Positions 10,501 to 19,100 of a stretch of DNA of 64,000 bases are shown piece by piece (the first letter of the stretch is position 1; each line of letters begins with the position of its first letter). The translations under genes and the position numbers were made by a program. A model generated the notes under the pieces. That model had not been told where the DNA came from, ran no database searches, and worked only from the letters and a program-made list of their open reading frames with translations. This DNA comes from Axinella damicornis (taxonomy: Eukaryota; Porifera; Demospongiae; Axinellida; Axinellidae), in the NCBI GenBank assembly GCA_963931865.1, contig OZ007506.1, positions 10,975,301-11,039,300 of the forward strand. The letters run 5' to 3'.

Positions 10501-12939
10501 CTGGCTATGCGAGATTATTGTGGAGTTGCGGTACAAACAGATGACTCTATGTGTAGCTGCTCCAGCTCTGCAAGCCCTGGAGCACTGCACGCTCGTCCAC
10601 TGATCTGTTTCTCAAGGTTGTAGTTGTCGCACCATCGAGCCCTCGCAGCAAGTAAAACTCAATTGGCCGGCAGGAAACCCCAACATTCCTATCAACATTC
10701 CTGAGCGTGACATATTCCGGTACGTACGTACGTACATACATACGTACATACGTATATAGTGAGAAATAGATCCCCCGTTCAGAGCCTCGCGCTAATGCGC
10801 TCGGCAACAAGTAGCTTCGCTCGCTCAGCTACTTCCCCCCTCGTTCGCCTACATGAGAATTCCGGCGCCGAACAGCTCTCTGTGCAGAGCTGCTACTCCC
10901 CGAGTGCGTCCACTTCAACTGCTGCTCCCCGAGTGCGTCCTCTTCAACTGCTGCTCCCCAAGTGCGTCCGCTTCAACTGCTGCTCCCCAAGTGCGTCCGC
11001 TTCAACTGCTGCTCCCCGATTGCATCCGCTCCAGCTGCTGCTCGCCACTTGCGTCCGCTTCAGCTGCTGCTCCCAGATTGTGTCCGCTTCGACTGCTGCT
11101 CCCCGATTGCGTCCGCTTGTAGCCCCAGCTGTTCTGGAAGATTCCAGCCCATGCCCATTCAAACATTCTTCACAGAGTTCGAGGTTCAAGTACGAAGGTC
11201 GCGCGTCACTAGCTGAGTCTAGTCCCACCTCACGAACATCCCACTTCCGTGACACACACACACACACATGTTGATATCTTAATATGTTGACAAGTAGCTT
11301 CGCTCACTCAGTTACTTCCCCCTCGTTCGCCTACCGTGAGTAATCCGGCACCGGACAGCTCTCTGTGCAGAGCTGCTGCTCCCCGATTGCGTCCGCTTCA
11401 GCTGCTGCTTGCCGCTTGCCTCCGCTTCGAATCAGCTGCTGCTCCCTGGCCCGATTGCATCCGTTTCAACTGCTGCTCCCCGTTTGCGTCCGCTTCCAGC
11501 TGCTGCTGCATGCTTGCTGCTTGCGTCCGCTTCAGCTGCTGCTCCTGATCGTGTCCACTTCGGCTGCTGCTCCCCGATTGCGTCCGCTTAGACTGCTGCT
11601 CCCTGATTGCATGCATCCGCTTGCAGCCCCAGCTGGATTCCAGCCCAATGCATTCTTCGCGGAGTTCGAGGTTCAGTATATAAATTAAAGTACGAAGGTC
11701 GCGCGTCACTATAGTCTAGTCCCGCCCCATGAACATCCCACTTCAGTCACTCACAGACAGACACACGTTAAAATCTTAATGTATTGATAGTGTTTTGAAG
11801 GTTTCTCTTCAAAGCAGAACTGGAGTGAACAGCATACACCCGCATTCGTTTACCTTTTCTATCTTGAAACACACATGCCCACCCGTACACCCATACACTC
11901 GCACCTACCCACTCACACCCACCCATGTGCACACCAGAATCTCCTTGCTGTTGCTGTGGTGACAGACATTACCTTCAAGGAGGCTGAACAGGTTTGGTGT
12001 TGTGAACGATCTACGTACATGTATGTACTAATCCAAATTAGCAGCAGCCAGTGATTAACATCTTCAAAGCTCTCTGAAATGAGTGTGTTGACCCCTTACC
12101 TACAATGAGGCTGCTACATTAAAAAGCATGTTGCACTCCTGGTAGGGGAAAAATTGTGCCACGTAATAAAATATTAATTTATTAATGTAACTAAGCAAAC
12201 CTCATAGCTCACAGGAAAGGCCTACAGAGATTCTGACTACATCGTTGTGATCGCTATCATACAGTTAGACAAACGCATGATAATTGTGATGAAACTCACC
12301 TTGGTGGTGGAGATACGAGCACTTTTGTCGTGCCGTCGGCCACCATTGCTCAATTGACGTTGGCTGCCAGTAGTCTCACGAAGGCCCTACAAAGATTCTC
12401 ACCACACAGCCGTGATCGCTATCGATCACTGATGCTTACGTACCAAAACTCACCATGCTGGCGAAGTTGATAGCACTGTAATAAGTTCTTGTCTTCCCTT
12501 TGGATGCCATTGCTAACTCGATCAACTCGAGAATGGTGCCCACGTGACATGTGCATTAATTGGAATGAACTGCAATACCTAGCTTGTGCGACCAGCGATT
12601 TTCAAACAGTTGCAATGCAGCTACCAGGAGTGCGGTTGCCCCTCGTAACCTAGTGTATTTATTATATATGCTAACTTTGCACATGCACTTCCAGATTTTT
12701 TTTACTGTGTGCATTACTTGTATACTTTTCAGTATAATACGTACCATGACTACTGTAATACAGGACACCTATTGCCTCCACTCCAGGCAAAGGCATTTGT
12801 GGAGGATCCGAGTGCGTTTATGGTGGTCATGCCGGAAGTAAAGAAGGCAGAGGAGAGTGTGGAGGAGGCTGCCCCGGAGAAACCCCCAGAGAGCGAAGAT
12901 GAGTCCGATGAGGACATGGGATTTGGCCTCTTTGACTAG
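1568..12939 (+). CDS. RPLP0: 60S acidic ribosomal protein P0 (8 coding exons)
   Basis: Exons: 1568-1621, 2726-2989, 4598-4744, 5154-5262, 6562-6638, 9035-9121, 11938-11991, 12787-12939; total 945 nt, 314 residues, against about 317 in human P0. P0 is the scaffold of the ribosomal stalk, binding 28S rRNA and P1/P2 dimers and recruiting translation GTPases. The start is [14 protein letters not shown]. Exon 2 has [16 protein letters not shown] and [15 protein letters not shown]; exon 3 has [15 protein letters not shown]; exon 6 has [13 protein letters not shown]. The C-terminus [15 protein letters not shown] is the universal P-protein tail bound by elongation factors. The hinge before the tail is glutamate-rich and short rather than alanine-rich. 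All splice phases close. Introns are loaded with transposons: MULE-like in introns 2 and 5, three family-A repeats in intron 6, family B in introns 4 and 7. Confidence 0.97.
3032..3521. mobile_element. MULE-like non-autonomous element with perfect 9-bp target duplication
   Basis: Termini TAGCCTTGTTCCCAGG (left) and CCTAGGAACGGGGCTA (right) are inverted repeats. The 9-bp direct repeat GGCTGGCAT flanks the element exactly at 3023-3031 and 3522-3530. It is 490 bp, in RPLP0 intron 2, with no coding capacity. It is one of the YAGCCTCG family described elsewhere in this window. Confidence 0.8.
6064..6430 (+). repeat. family B interspersed repeat, 3'-truncated
   Basis: Begins with the family-B head CACTCCTGGTAGGGG and runs through AAAGATTCTGACTACACCG to the second internal module ending near AAGTGCTGTAATAACTT, then loses similarity before RPLP0 exon 5. 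No coding potential. Confidence 0.65.
7200..8418. mobile_element. TA-target MITE nested in the MULE-like element
   Basis: Starts CAGTTGCGGTCAAAATAAAG and ends CTTTATTTTGACCGCTACTG, with TA on each side. The inverted repeats extend at least 50 bp, with repeated short ACGATCGTT-type motifs. TA duplication and CAGT termini suggest a Tc1/mariner-type non-autonomous element. It contains a related element at 7468-8088. Confidence 0.72.
7468..8088. mobile_element. innermost TA-target MITE of the same terminus type
   Basis: Starts CAGTAGCGGTCAATATAAAG and ends CTTTATATTGGCCGCTACTG, with TA duplicates at 7466-7467 and 8089-8090. The termini are close to but distinct from those of the element that encloses it (AATATAAAGTTCCCG versus AAAATAAAGTTTACG), so this is a second subfamily inserted into the first. 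Confidence 0.72.
9665..10164 (-). repeat. family A Helitron-like repeat with 29-bp minisatellite (copy 1)
   Basis: Read on the minus strand it begins TCAATACATTAAGATTTTAA after an A, passes a GTGTG tract, GACGGAAGTGGGA, GTTCGTGGGGCGGGACTAG and a degenerate tandem array of about 29 bp (GGGAGCAGCAGTTGAAGCGG-type units). It ends near CCTACTTGT. The 3' hairpin is damaged here. Located in RPLP0 intron 6. Confidence 0.7.
10807..11290 (-). repeat. family A Helitron-like repeat with 29-bp minisatellite (copy 2)
   Basis: Same organisation as copy 1, with the best-preserved array. CTGCTCCCC recurs at 10922, 10951 and 10980, an exact 29-bp period, for about seven units. The minus-strand 3' end carries a hairpin with arms AAGTAGCT/AGCTACTT and ends ACTTGT. 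Copy 3 abuts it directly in the same orientation. Confidence 0.75.
11291..11787 (-). repeat. family A Helitron-like repeat with 29-bp minisatellite (copy 3)
   Basis: Third copy in RPLP0 intron 6, abutting copy 2 at 11290/11291. It keeps the TCAATACATTAAGATTTTAA head (minus strand), the GGAAGTGGGATGTTC and GGGCGGGACTAGA blocks, and a more degenerate array. It ends about 150 bp upstream of RPLP0 exon 7. Confidence 0.75.
12134..12645 (+). repeat. family B interspersed repeat, full-length copy
   Basis: Runs from CACTCCTGGTAGGGGAAAAA to CTACCAGGAGTGCGGTTGCC and CCTCG. The tail, read in reverse, begins CGAGGGGCAACCGCACTCCT, so the ends share an inverted CACTCCTGGTAG core. Two related internal modules each begin GATTCTGACYACAC. 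Located in RPLP0 intron 7; no coding capacity. Confidence 0.72.
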
Positions 12940-13020
12940 GTGTTCTGTAGGTTACAGCGTGATAGTATATATAATGTTGTTTATTAATACTGTAACAGTA
13001 CTGTGACATTAAGATTTAAT

Positions 13021-13363
13021 TCAATACATTAATAAGATTTCAATGTGTCTGTGTGTGACGGAAGTGGGATGTTCGTGGGGCGGGACTAGACTAGTGATGC
13101 GCAACCTTCATAATCAATTAGCTGAACCTCGAACTCCGCGAGGGATGTTCAAGAACATTGGGCATGGGCTGGAATCACAAGCAGATGCAGTTGAAGTGGA
13201 CTCAATTATTGGGGAGCAGCAGGTGAAGTGGACGCAATCAGGGAGAGCAGCTGCAAAGTGGACACAATCTGGGAGCAGCAGCTAGCTCTGCACCGAGAGC
13301 TGTCTGGCACCTGATTACCACATAGGTGAATGAGGGGGGAAGTAGCTGAGCGAAGCCACTTGT
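13021..13363 (+). repeat. family A Helitron-like repeat (copy 4), just downstream of RPLP0
   Basis: Starts TCAATACATTAATAAGATTT, then GTGTGACGGAAGTGGGATG, GGGGCGGGACTAGACTAG, a short array and a terminal AAGTAGCTGAGCGAAGCCACTT hairpin with one mismatch. It begins 82 bp after the RPLP0 stop and may lie within the 3'UTR or just beyond it. Confidence 0.7.
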
Positions 13364-13722
13364 AGCTCTTAATATTGAAGTCACCCTCCACTACAACTAT
13401 AGGCACCAAATGACCTGATTTTAGTTCCAACCAAGTTTCCTCACAAAACAAACATGCACCAGAATCCACCAACAACCGAGACAGTTCTGTCTTTTCTGCA
13501 AGATAATCTTGTGATTAGGAAGATGGGGAGTAGAAATGAGGCTATGTAGGCTTGGGCTTGGTATTGCAACTATATTACAGCAAGTATTTTACTGCTCTGG
13601 ATCTACAGTTTTTGTAGTTTTTCAGGTGTAAAATTCAGTTCTTTAATATAATTATGTCTTGCAAGGTTGGCCACTGAGCATGCAATTGAAAGTAAAATTA
13701 ATGAATTGATAGATACTGGTGT

Positions 13723-13982
13723 CTACTTGAATGCTCCCCCTCTCCCGAACCCCTCTGTGAACTTTGTTGCACCTTCCTTTGTCTCATCCAATGCCTGTAT
13801 CCCCGATTGATGCTCATAGCGCAATGAGCAAACGAACCCGCAAGAACGATGCATTGAGCAGTAGGCTGAACGGCGGTCTGCTCTCAGGCACTGCTGGGGG
13901 AATTCTGCAATTTGATTGGCAAGGTTTAGTGCCTCTTCGAGGGATTTACCCTTTGAGACAACTCGATTTGCTAAACCTGTGT

Positions 13983-14031
<49 letters not shown>

Positions 14032-14806
14032 GTGTGCATATCAGTGGCTATATATATAGGTACATGACTGAATGGGAGGGTAACACTATCACCAAAATAG
14101 GGTGGCCAACCAAACCTCTCTCACTTGCATACCCATGAGCCTGGCTTCCTCTGCCCCCACGGCCCTCCCGGTGAGGATCATGTCCATGGCCCTTGAGAGA
14201 CCAATGAGTGCAGGCAACCGCACTGTACCTCCGTCTAGTAGGGGGACACCTGCCAGAGCAAGGAAGAGTTGATTGGTAAGCACAGTCATCATACATTGAT
14301 TTCCCTCTAACGTGTCGGTACTCAAAATCAACAGCTGATGCATAGGTGGGGCTCCACTATTTCAGAGACATTCCTTCATGCAAATCATGCATGAAAATTG
14401 GATCCCAGTATTTCAGTAAAGGACCGGAGCATCCCCAAATGAAGATCACCACGTTTTCACAGATCGAGCTGAGGTGGTGGAAAGAGAAACAGACACGTTG
14501 GCCTCGTTCCCTTTTCCCTCCCATGTAGCAGCTCTACACAGTGAGCAACTATATATATGCCCCTCCCACCAAATCTCCTGCAGAAGACTCCAAACACGGC
14601 ATCCTCTTCCACTACCCTCATGTCACACATCAGGGCCAGCTCCAGACCACCAGCTACTGCATGACCTGACACTGCCGCTATCACCGGCTTGCTTAGCAGT
14701 GTCCTGGTGGGGCCCTGTGTGTGTGCGTGTGTGTGTTGTGTGTGTGCGTGTGTGTGTGTGTTGTGTGTGTGTGTGTGTGTGTGTTGTGTGTGTGTGTTGT
14801 GTGTGT

Positions 14807-14837
<31 letters not shown>

Positions 14838-15877
14838 GGGGGGGGGACGTGGTGTGCATGTGTGCACGTCAAGTGTTGGTGTGGACTGTGTGCATGGATG
14901 CACTGCATGTGCATTACGTGTGTGCTATGTCTATGATGAATGAAGTAGTGAGTTGCCTCGCAGGCCTGCATGAATGTTAGAGTAGATAATCTATTTTCGG
15001 ACACCATCAGTTGGACAATGTGATATCTCTCGGACAACGAACTGTACTTTGTGTGTTTATTTACACAAGGCAGTGAATAAGAAAAATGAACTTCAAGTTC
15101 ACCGGCTTGCAGGTTATGCCATGAATGGCTCCAATAGCCAATGTGTCCAGACCATCAATGTTCACTGGACCAATCGCCGGACATCACTCCATCGTTCTAT
15201 GACTAGGCTTGTTAAAATGCTGCCACACAGTCCGTGGAGTTGAAATAAGGATGTACCAGGCAACAGAAGGTCAAAACTATGCATATCCACTAAGCTACGT
15301 TTTTATCAGAAAACACCACGGAGTGTATAGGATTAACTCTCACGCGGAACATAGAAAACATTAGCGTTTCTAGGACCATTGTTGTGAATAGTTTGGCAGT
15401 GTCTGGTGATTGATGATATACTTTATATGGATGCCATGGCTTCTGCTAGTGTATTACCATAGGAGCAGGTCCCTTTCCGAATGGAGACAGGATCTTGCGC
15501 GGTGTGTCTGTAGTGGCAATCTCTGAAAGGTCGTAGCCAGCACAGAATGTCCCTCCTCTCCCCCACAACACCCCCACTCTCACTCCCTCATCCACCTCGA
15601 AATCCTGAAACACATCATACAGCTCTTTTGCAGTTTCCCGGTTCACAGCATTGCGCTTCTCTGGACAGTTGATAGCTACAATCCTCACATAGCCCTGTGT
15701 TTCAACTTCAATGTTGCCAGATGCAGACACAGTTTTGTTTCCCCCTGTGTCACAGGCAGTGGAAAACAGTTGAGTTCTGGCTATCCTCCTTTGTCCAGCA
15801 GAGAGGGTTTGAAGGAGACGTGAAGGGGAACTGACGCAGCTGGCAGATCCTTGCAGTAATGGATTTACACGGAGCAT
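13723..15877 (-). CDS. enoyl-CoA hydratase/isomerase (crotonase) family protein, probably mitochondrial (4 exons)
   Basis: Exons (minus): 15458-15877, 14570-14714, 14133-14249, 13723-13976; 936 nt, 311 residues. Starting at the in-frame upstream ATG at 15913 would add 12 residues; I prefer MLRVNPLL because it opens an Arg/Ser-rich leader (LLQTLSAGQRRIARTQLF) typical of mitochondrial import. Crotonase motifs in order: CPEKRNAVN, oxyanion-hole GGTFCAGYDLSE, SGHAVAGGLELALMCDMRVV with the Glu equivalent to crotonase Glu144, EEDAVFGVFCRRFG, VPLLDGGTVRLPALIGLSRA, and the tail LANQIAEFPQQCLRADRRSA. The position matching crotonase Glu164 appears to be Arg, so the exact reaction (hydratase, isomerase or other) is unclear. 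The GGTVRLP subfamily is common in bacteria and many invertebrates. Introns 1 and 3 end in CA or C/CA simple repeats that abut the acceptors. Confidence 0.9.
13984..14028. repeat. (TG)n microsatellite at a 3' splice site
   Basis: About 45 bp of uninterrupted TG, which is CA on the coding strand of the hydratase gene. It ends 6 bp from the acceptor of the last exon (AG at 13978-13977), so the repeat forms the region upstream of the splice site. Confidence 0.85.
14717..14846. repeat. (GT)n plus G-run simple repeat at a 3' splice site
   Basis: A GT-rich tract with TTG interruptions is followed by a G-run of about 26 (14821-14846). On the minus (coding) strand this reads C-run then CA repeat, immediately ending in the acceptor of hydratase exon 2 (AG at 14716-14715). 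Confidence 0.85.
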
Positions 15878-16107
15878 CTTCCTACCCTTGTCTAAGTTGT
15901 CGCTTTGTTGCACCTTCGAGGTAGGTTGGTCACTGTTGGTTGATGAATAGCTCGGCTCTTGACCTCCTCAGTTCAGTGACCTCGTGGTATCATAGATATT
16001 AATAGAGACGTAACCGTCTCTATTATCTATGGTGGTATGATAGTTCCAGCTCCGCCCCCTTTGTTAATAATTCTTATTGACGCCCCTTCCTGAAAGCGGA
16101 GGTGACC
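15878..16107. promoter_or_regulatory. divergent promoter between the hydratase and KICS2, with a hairpin
   Basis: 230 bp separate the two starts (194 bp if the hydratase starts at 15913). The interval contains an inverted repeat at 15991-16031: CATAGAT and AATAGAGACG on the left pair with CGTCTCTATTATCTATG on the right, with a 3-nt bulge and a 4-nt loop. No TATA box is seen. Promoter function is inferred from the head-to-head arrangement. Confidence 0.5.
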
Positions 16108-19100
16108 ATGGCGAATGCAAGTCCAAAGAAGTCCCTGCGTTTCACAAGCCTCAGGCCGCCAGGTTTGTCCTTAGTCTTGCGCCTTCCTAGTTTGGTTAGA
16201 TAGATAGATAGATAGATAAAATTTTAATTTGTCACAGGAATAGCTGTATCTACATACAGGTCCTGAATACAAACAAACAATGGGGTCGGGGCAACAAAAA
16301 AGTACATGGCAGGGATAATAATTACAGGCAAGGCAGAAACAGTGAAATGTTACAAAATTACATAACACAGTACTACAGACTGCATAGCTATAGCGGTTCC
16401 CAGACTCTTCTGCGTTTCGCCTTTCTGCATAGATACTATAGTCCCTAAGGCTTAGGCCATAGATAATATAAACCGGTTTATGTTATCAGATTCTATGCTT
16501 AGGGTAAGGGACTACATTATCGATGCTTCCTGCGACGATTAGTGGTACTAATTGTCGCAGGAAGGGTCTGGGCCACGCGAGACTACATATAACTATAAGC
16601 TTATAACTGCACGATCTTGTCACCCTGAGCTCACCTTGATCACTTGATTCTGCATTGATAGTCAGGCCACTATTTGTTGCATATTAGTTTCTCATCCGGG
16701 ACTTCCCAAGAATAGAATGCGGGCGGGCGGGCGGACATTACCATTATGCCATTATGATAATAGACTAGGAGCATGCAGGGCATGTTTGGGGCGAGCGTGA
16801 GCGAGTTGTATTTGTTGATCAAATTACTGAGTGAGAGGACAGTTGATCTATGTGTGAGTAATGACAATGTATTGCCTATAGATGAGAGACCCCAAGCAGA
16901 ATGGTCACAAACCAGAGAGTTGAAAACAGGATGCATGCCTTGCATAAGTAGCAGTCCAGCAACTGTGGCCATGAGGTGTCCATCTTTGTAGTCACCATCG
17001 AGCAGGTAGCTCTGAGACTGCTCACGGTTTTCCCAAGTGCGAGATGGCTTGAAGCGTTTTAATACTCTCCAGTCTGGCGTCTCTTTGTTCATCAGTCTCA
17101 GCTGCCAATCTTTCCTGCTGAGCTACTTTCATACTCGCACAGCACGTATTGCTCTCATATATACTGGTGTTCTATGATAGATTGCAAGAACACGCAAAAT
17201 ACGAGCCAGAAGTGATTTACGGCAGAGTTGGTTGATGACATATAAATAAACAAACATACAAACAGAGTTGGCATTGACCTCGCTAGTACGGGGCTCGCTG
17301 CGCTCGCCCCAATTAGTGTTCAACAGGAAATCCGCTGTATAAACACTACTTTGCAGTATGGTAGTTAGCTAACCGTGAGTTCGCCAAGGCACCAGCGTTT
17401 TGCGAGCTGTCTTTCTGTAGATGGTGAAGTTCAATATCTCCGTTACTCGATCTGTGAGACCGTGGCATTGTCTCGACGTAGAGTCCAAGATGTGCGCATG
17501 CACAGTAAGAAATAATGGCATAATGGCAAGTTTCATGCGGGGGCAATATTTCATGCGGGCGGGGGATGAGAAACTAACGTTCAACAAATAGTGGCCTCAT
17601 GGACACTCCTGTAAGTGGCGTGCAAGTGGCTACCCATTTGAACTGCTAACCTAACCTGCTGTAACCCCTCGCACACACATTCACACATAGCCTTGGCCAG
17701 TTCCCGGCTGGGAGGTTCGGAGTATGTGAACATCGGCAGTCCGGAGGAAACAGTGCTAGAGACTTACTTTGTCATGCTTTCCAAGTTCAACTTTGACAGA
17801 GCCAGGGAACAGTGTGTAAGTAGGCATCTTATACACACCCTAAGATGAGACTAATACTCTATAACGGGGTTGGCAATATAATGGCCACAACATACTCGTG
17901 TGTGCAGCGTTAGTATGTCAGGATTTTCTGGTCTGCCTTGTCTGTCTTACTGATCTCATGTGAAGGGTTGAGGTTTTGGTCTACAATCTGATTGGCGCTT
18001 CCAACATTTGTGTGGCAATAGTCAACAGAAATTTATACGAAAGCTTTGATGGGCCTCTTTTATTTTGTATGGAGTCGGGGAACGATACTAGGAATCAATG
18101 TTGCAATGGTCTACCTGCCTTGTCACACCTGTATCAATACAGCCAGTCTATATAGCCACTAGCCCCTCTCTGCATGGCTGGTCATGTGCATACCTAGCCA
18201 GGCGGAGATATGTATCAGGGAACACGGTAGCCCGCTTGTCGCAACACGTACAAGTGGTAAGGGGAAGCGGAGCGTAACTGATTCGAAGACCCCAGAGCGA
18301 CAAAGACATTCAGATCACGCGGAAGCCGCCACAATTCCCTGAAGAGGACGAGCCGGAAAGTGAACACCCAAGGGCATGCAGAGAAATTTTGATGGTCTAT
18401 CGAGTGAAGAACTCATCGCAGGAGGAGATCATGCAATGGCGGGTATGAGCTGTGTGCTGAGTTTGCCAATTAATATGTGTGCCAGCCCTAGCCATCTTCG
18501 AAACTAGGGCCTGACTGGCTGAGAAAGCTCGTGTTGGAAGTGAGGATGTCACCAGGTAGCTTGTACCAGTTGTGCTGTGTGTTACTTAGGAAGCTAACCG
18601 TGCTGAAGTGAACTTTCTGGAGGATCTTGAGTTTGCTGAAATTCATGGTGCGCTTGCAGTGATGGACAGATGAAGTAACAAAAACTGTGCTCATGCATGT
18701 CAGCTGTTTGCGTTCTTGTAACCAATGTGCATGCATCCGATACTGTCCCTGTTGCTCACTTATAATTATTTGGTTGTGTGGCTCTTTTGTGTGATATTTG
18801 GTTGCCAGTTCTCTGTAGTGCTCACCATTTCCTGGAATGAACTTGATTGTGTGGCTTCTGAAGTCTAATTGTGGTTGAAGCAGTCTTACTAGGAGCAGGT
18901 GTCTTACCTGGTTGCTAAGACACCTCATTAGCATGCTCTACATCAAACGGAATTATTCATAAATTTTCTAAGTCATCATAGAGGCGTGGCTTTCTTTTCA
19001 TGATGTAACTACAATGCAGAACATGAAGCAATACAGTCTAGCCGCTAGCCCCTCTCCACCCGGCCGGTCAAGCGGGCGGTCAAGCGGGCGCACCGGCGAA

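Noticed and set aside
10759..11709. Long overlapping frames (up to 171 codons) rich in Pro, Leu, Cys and Ser
   Set aside because: They are translations of the 29-bp minisatellite in family A repeats, open in several frames on both strands because the unit lacks stops.
9665..11787. 29-bp repeats reminiscent of CRISPR repeat length
   Set aside because: Units are contiguous with no spacers, degenerate, and lie in introns of an animal gene.
13764..14138. 124-codon plus-strand frame opposite the hydratase
   Set aside because: Antisense shadow of the last hydratase exon continuing into a TG repeat.
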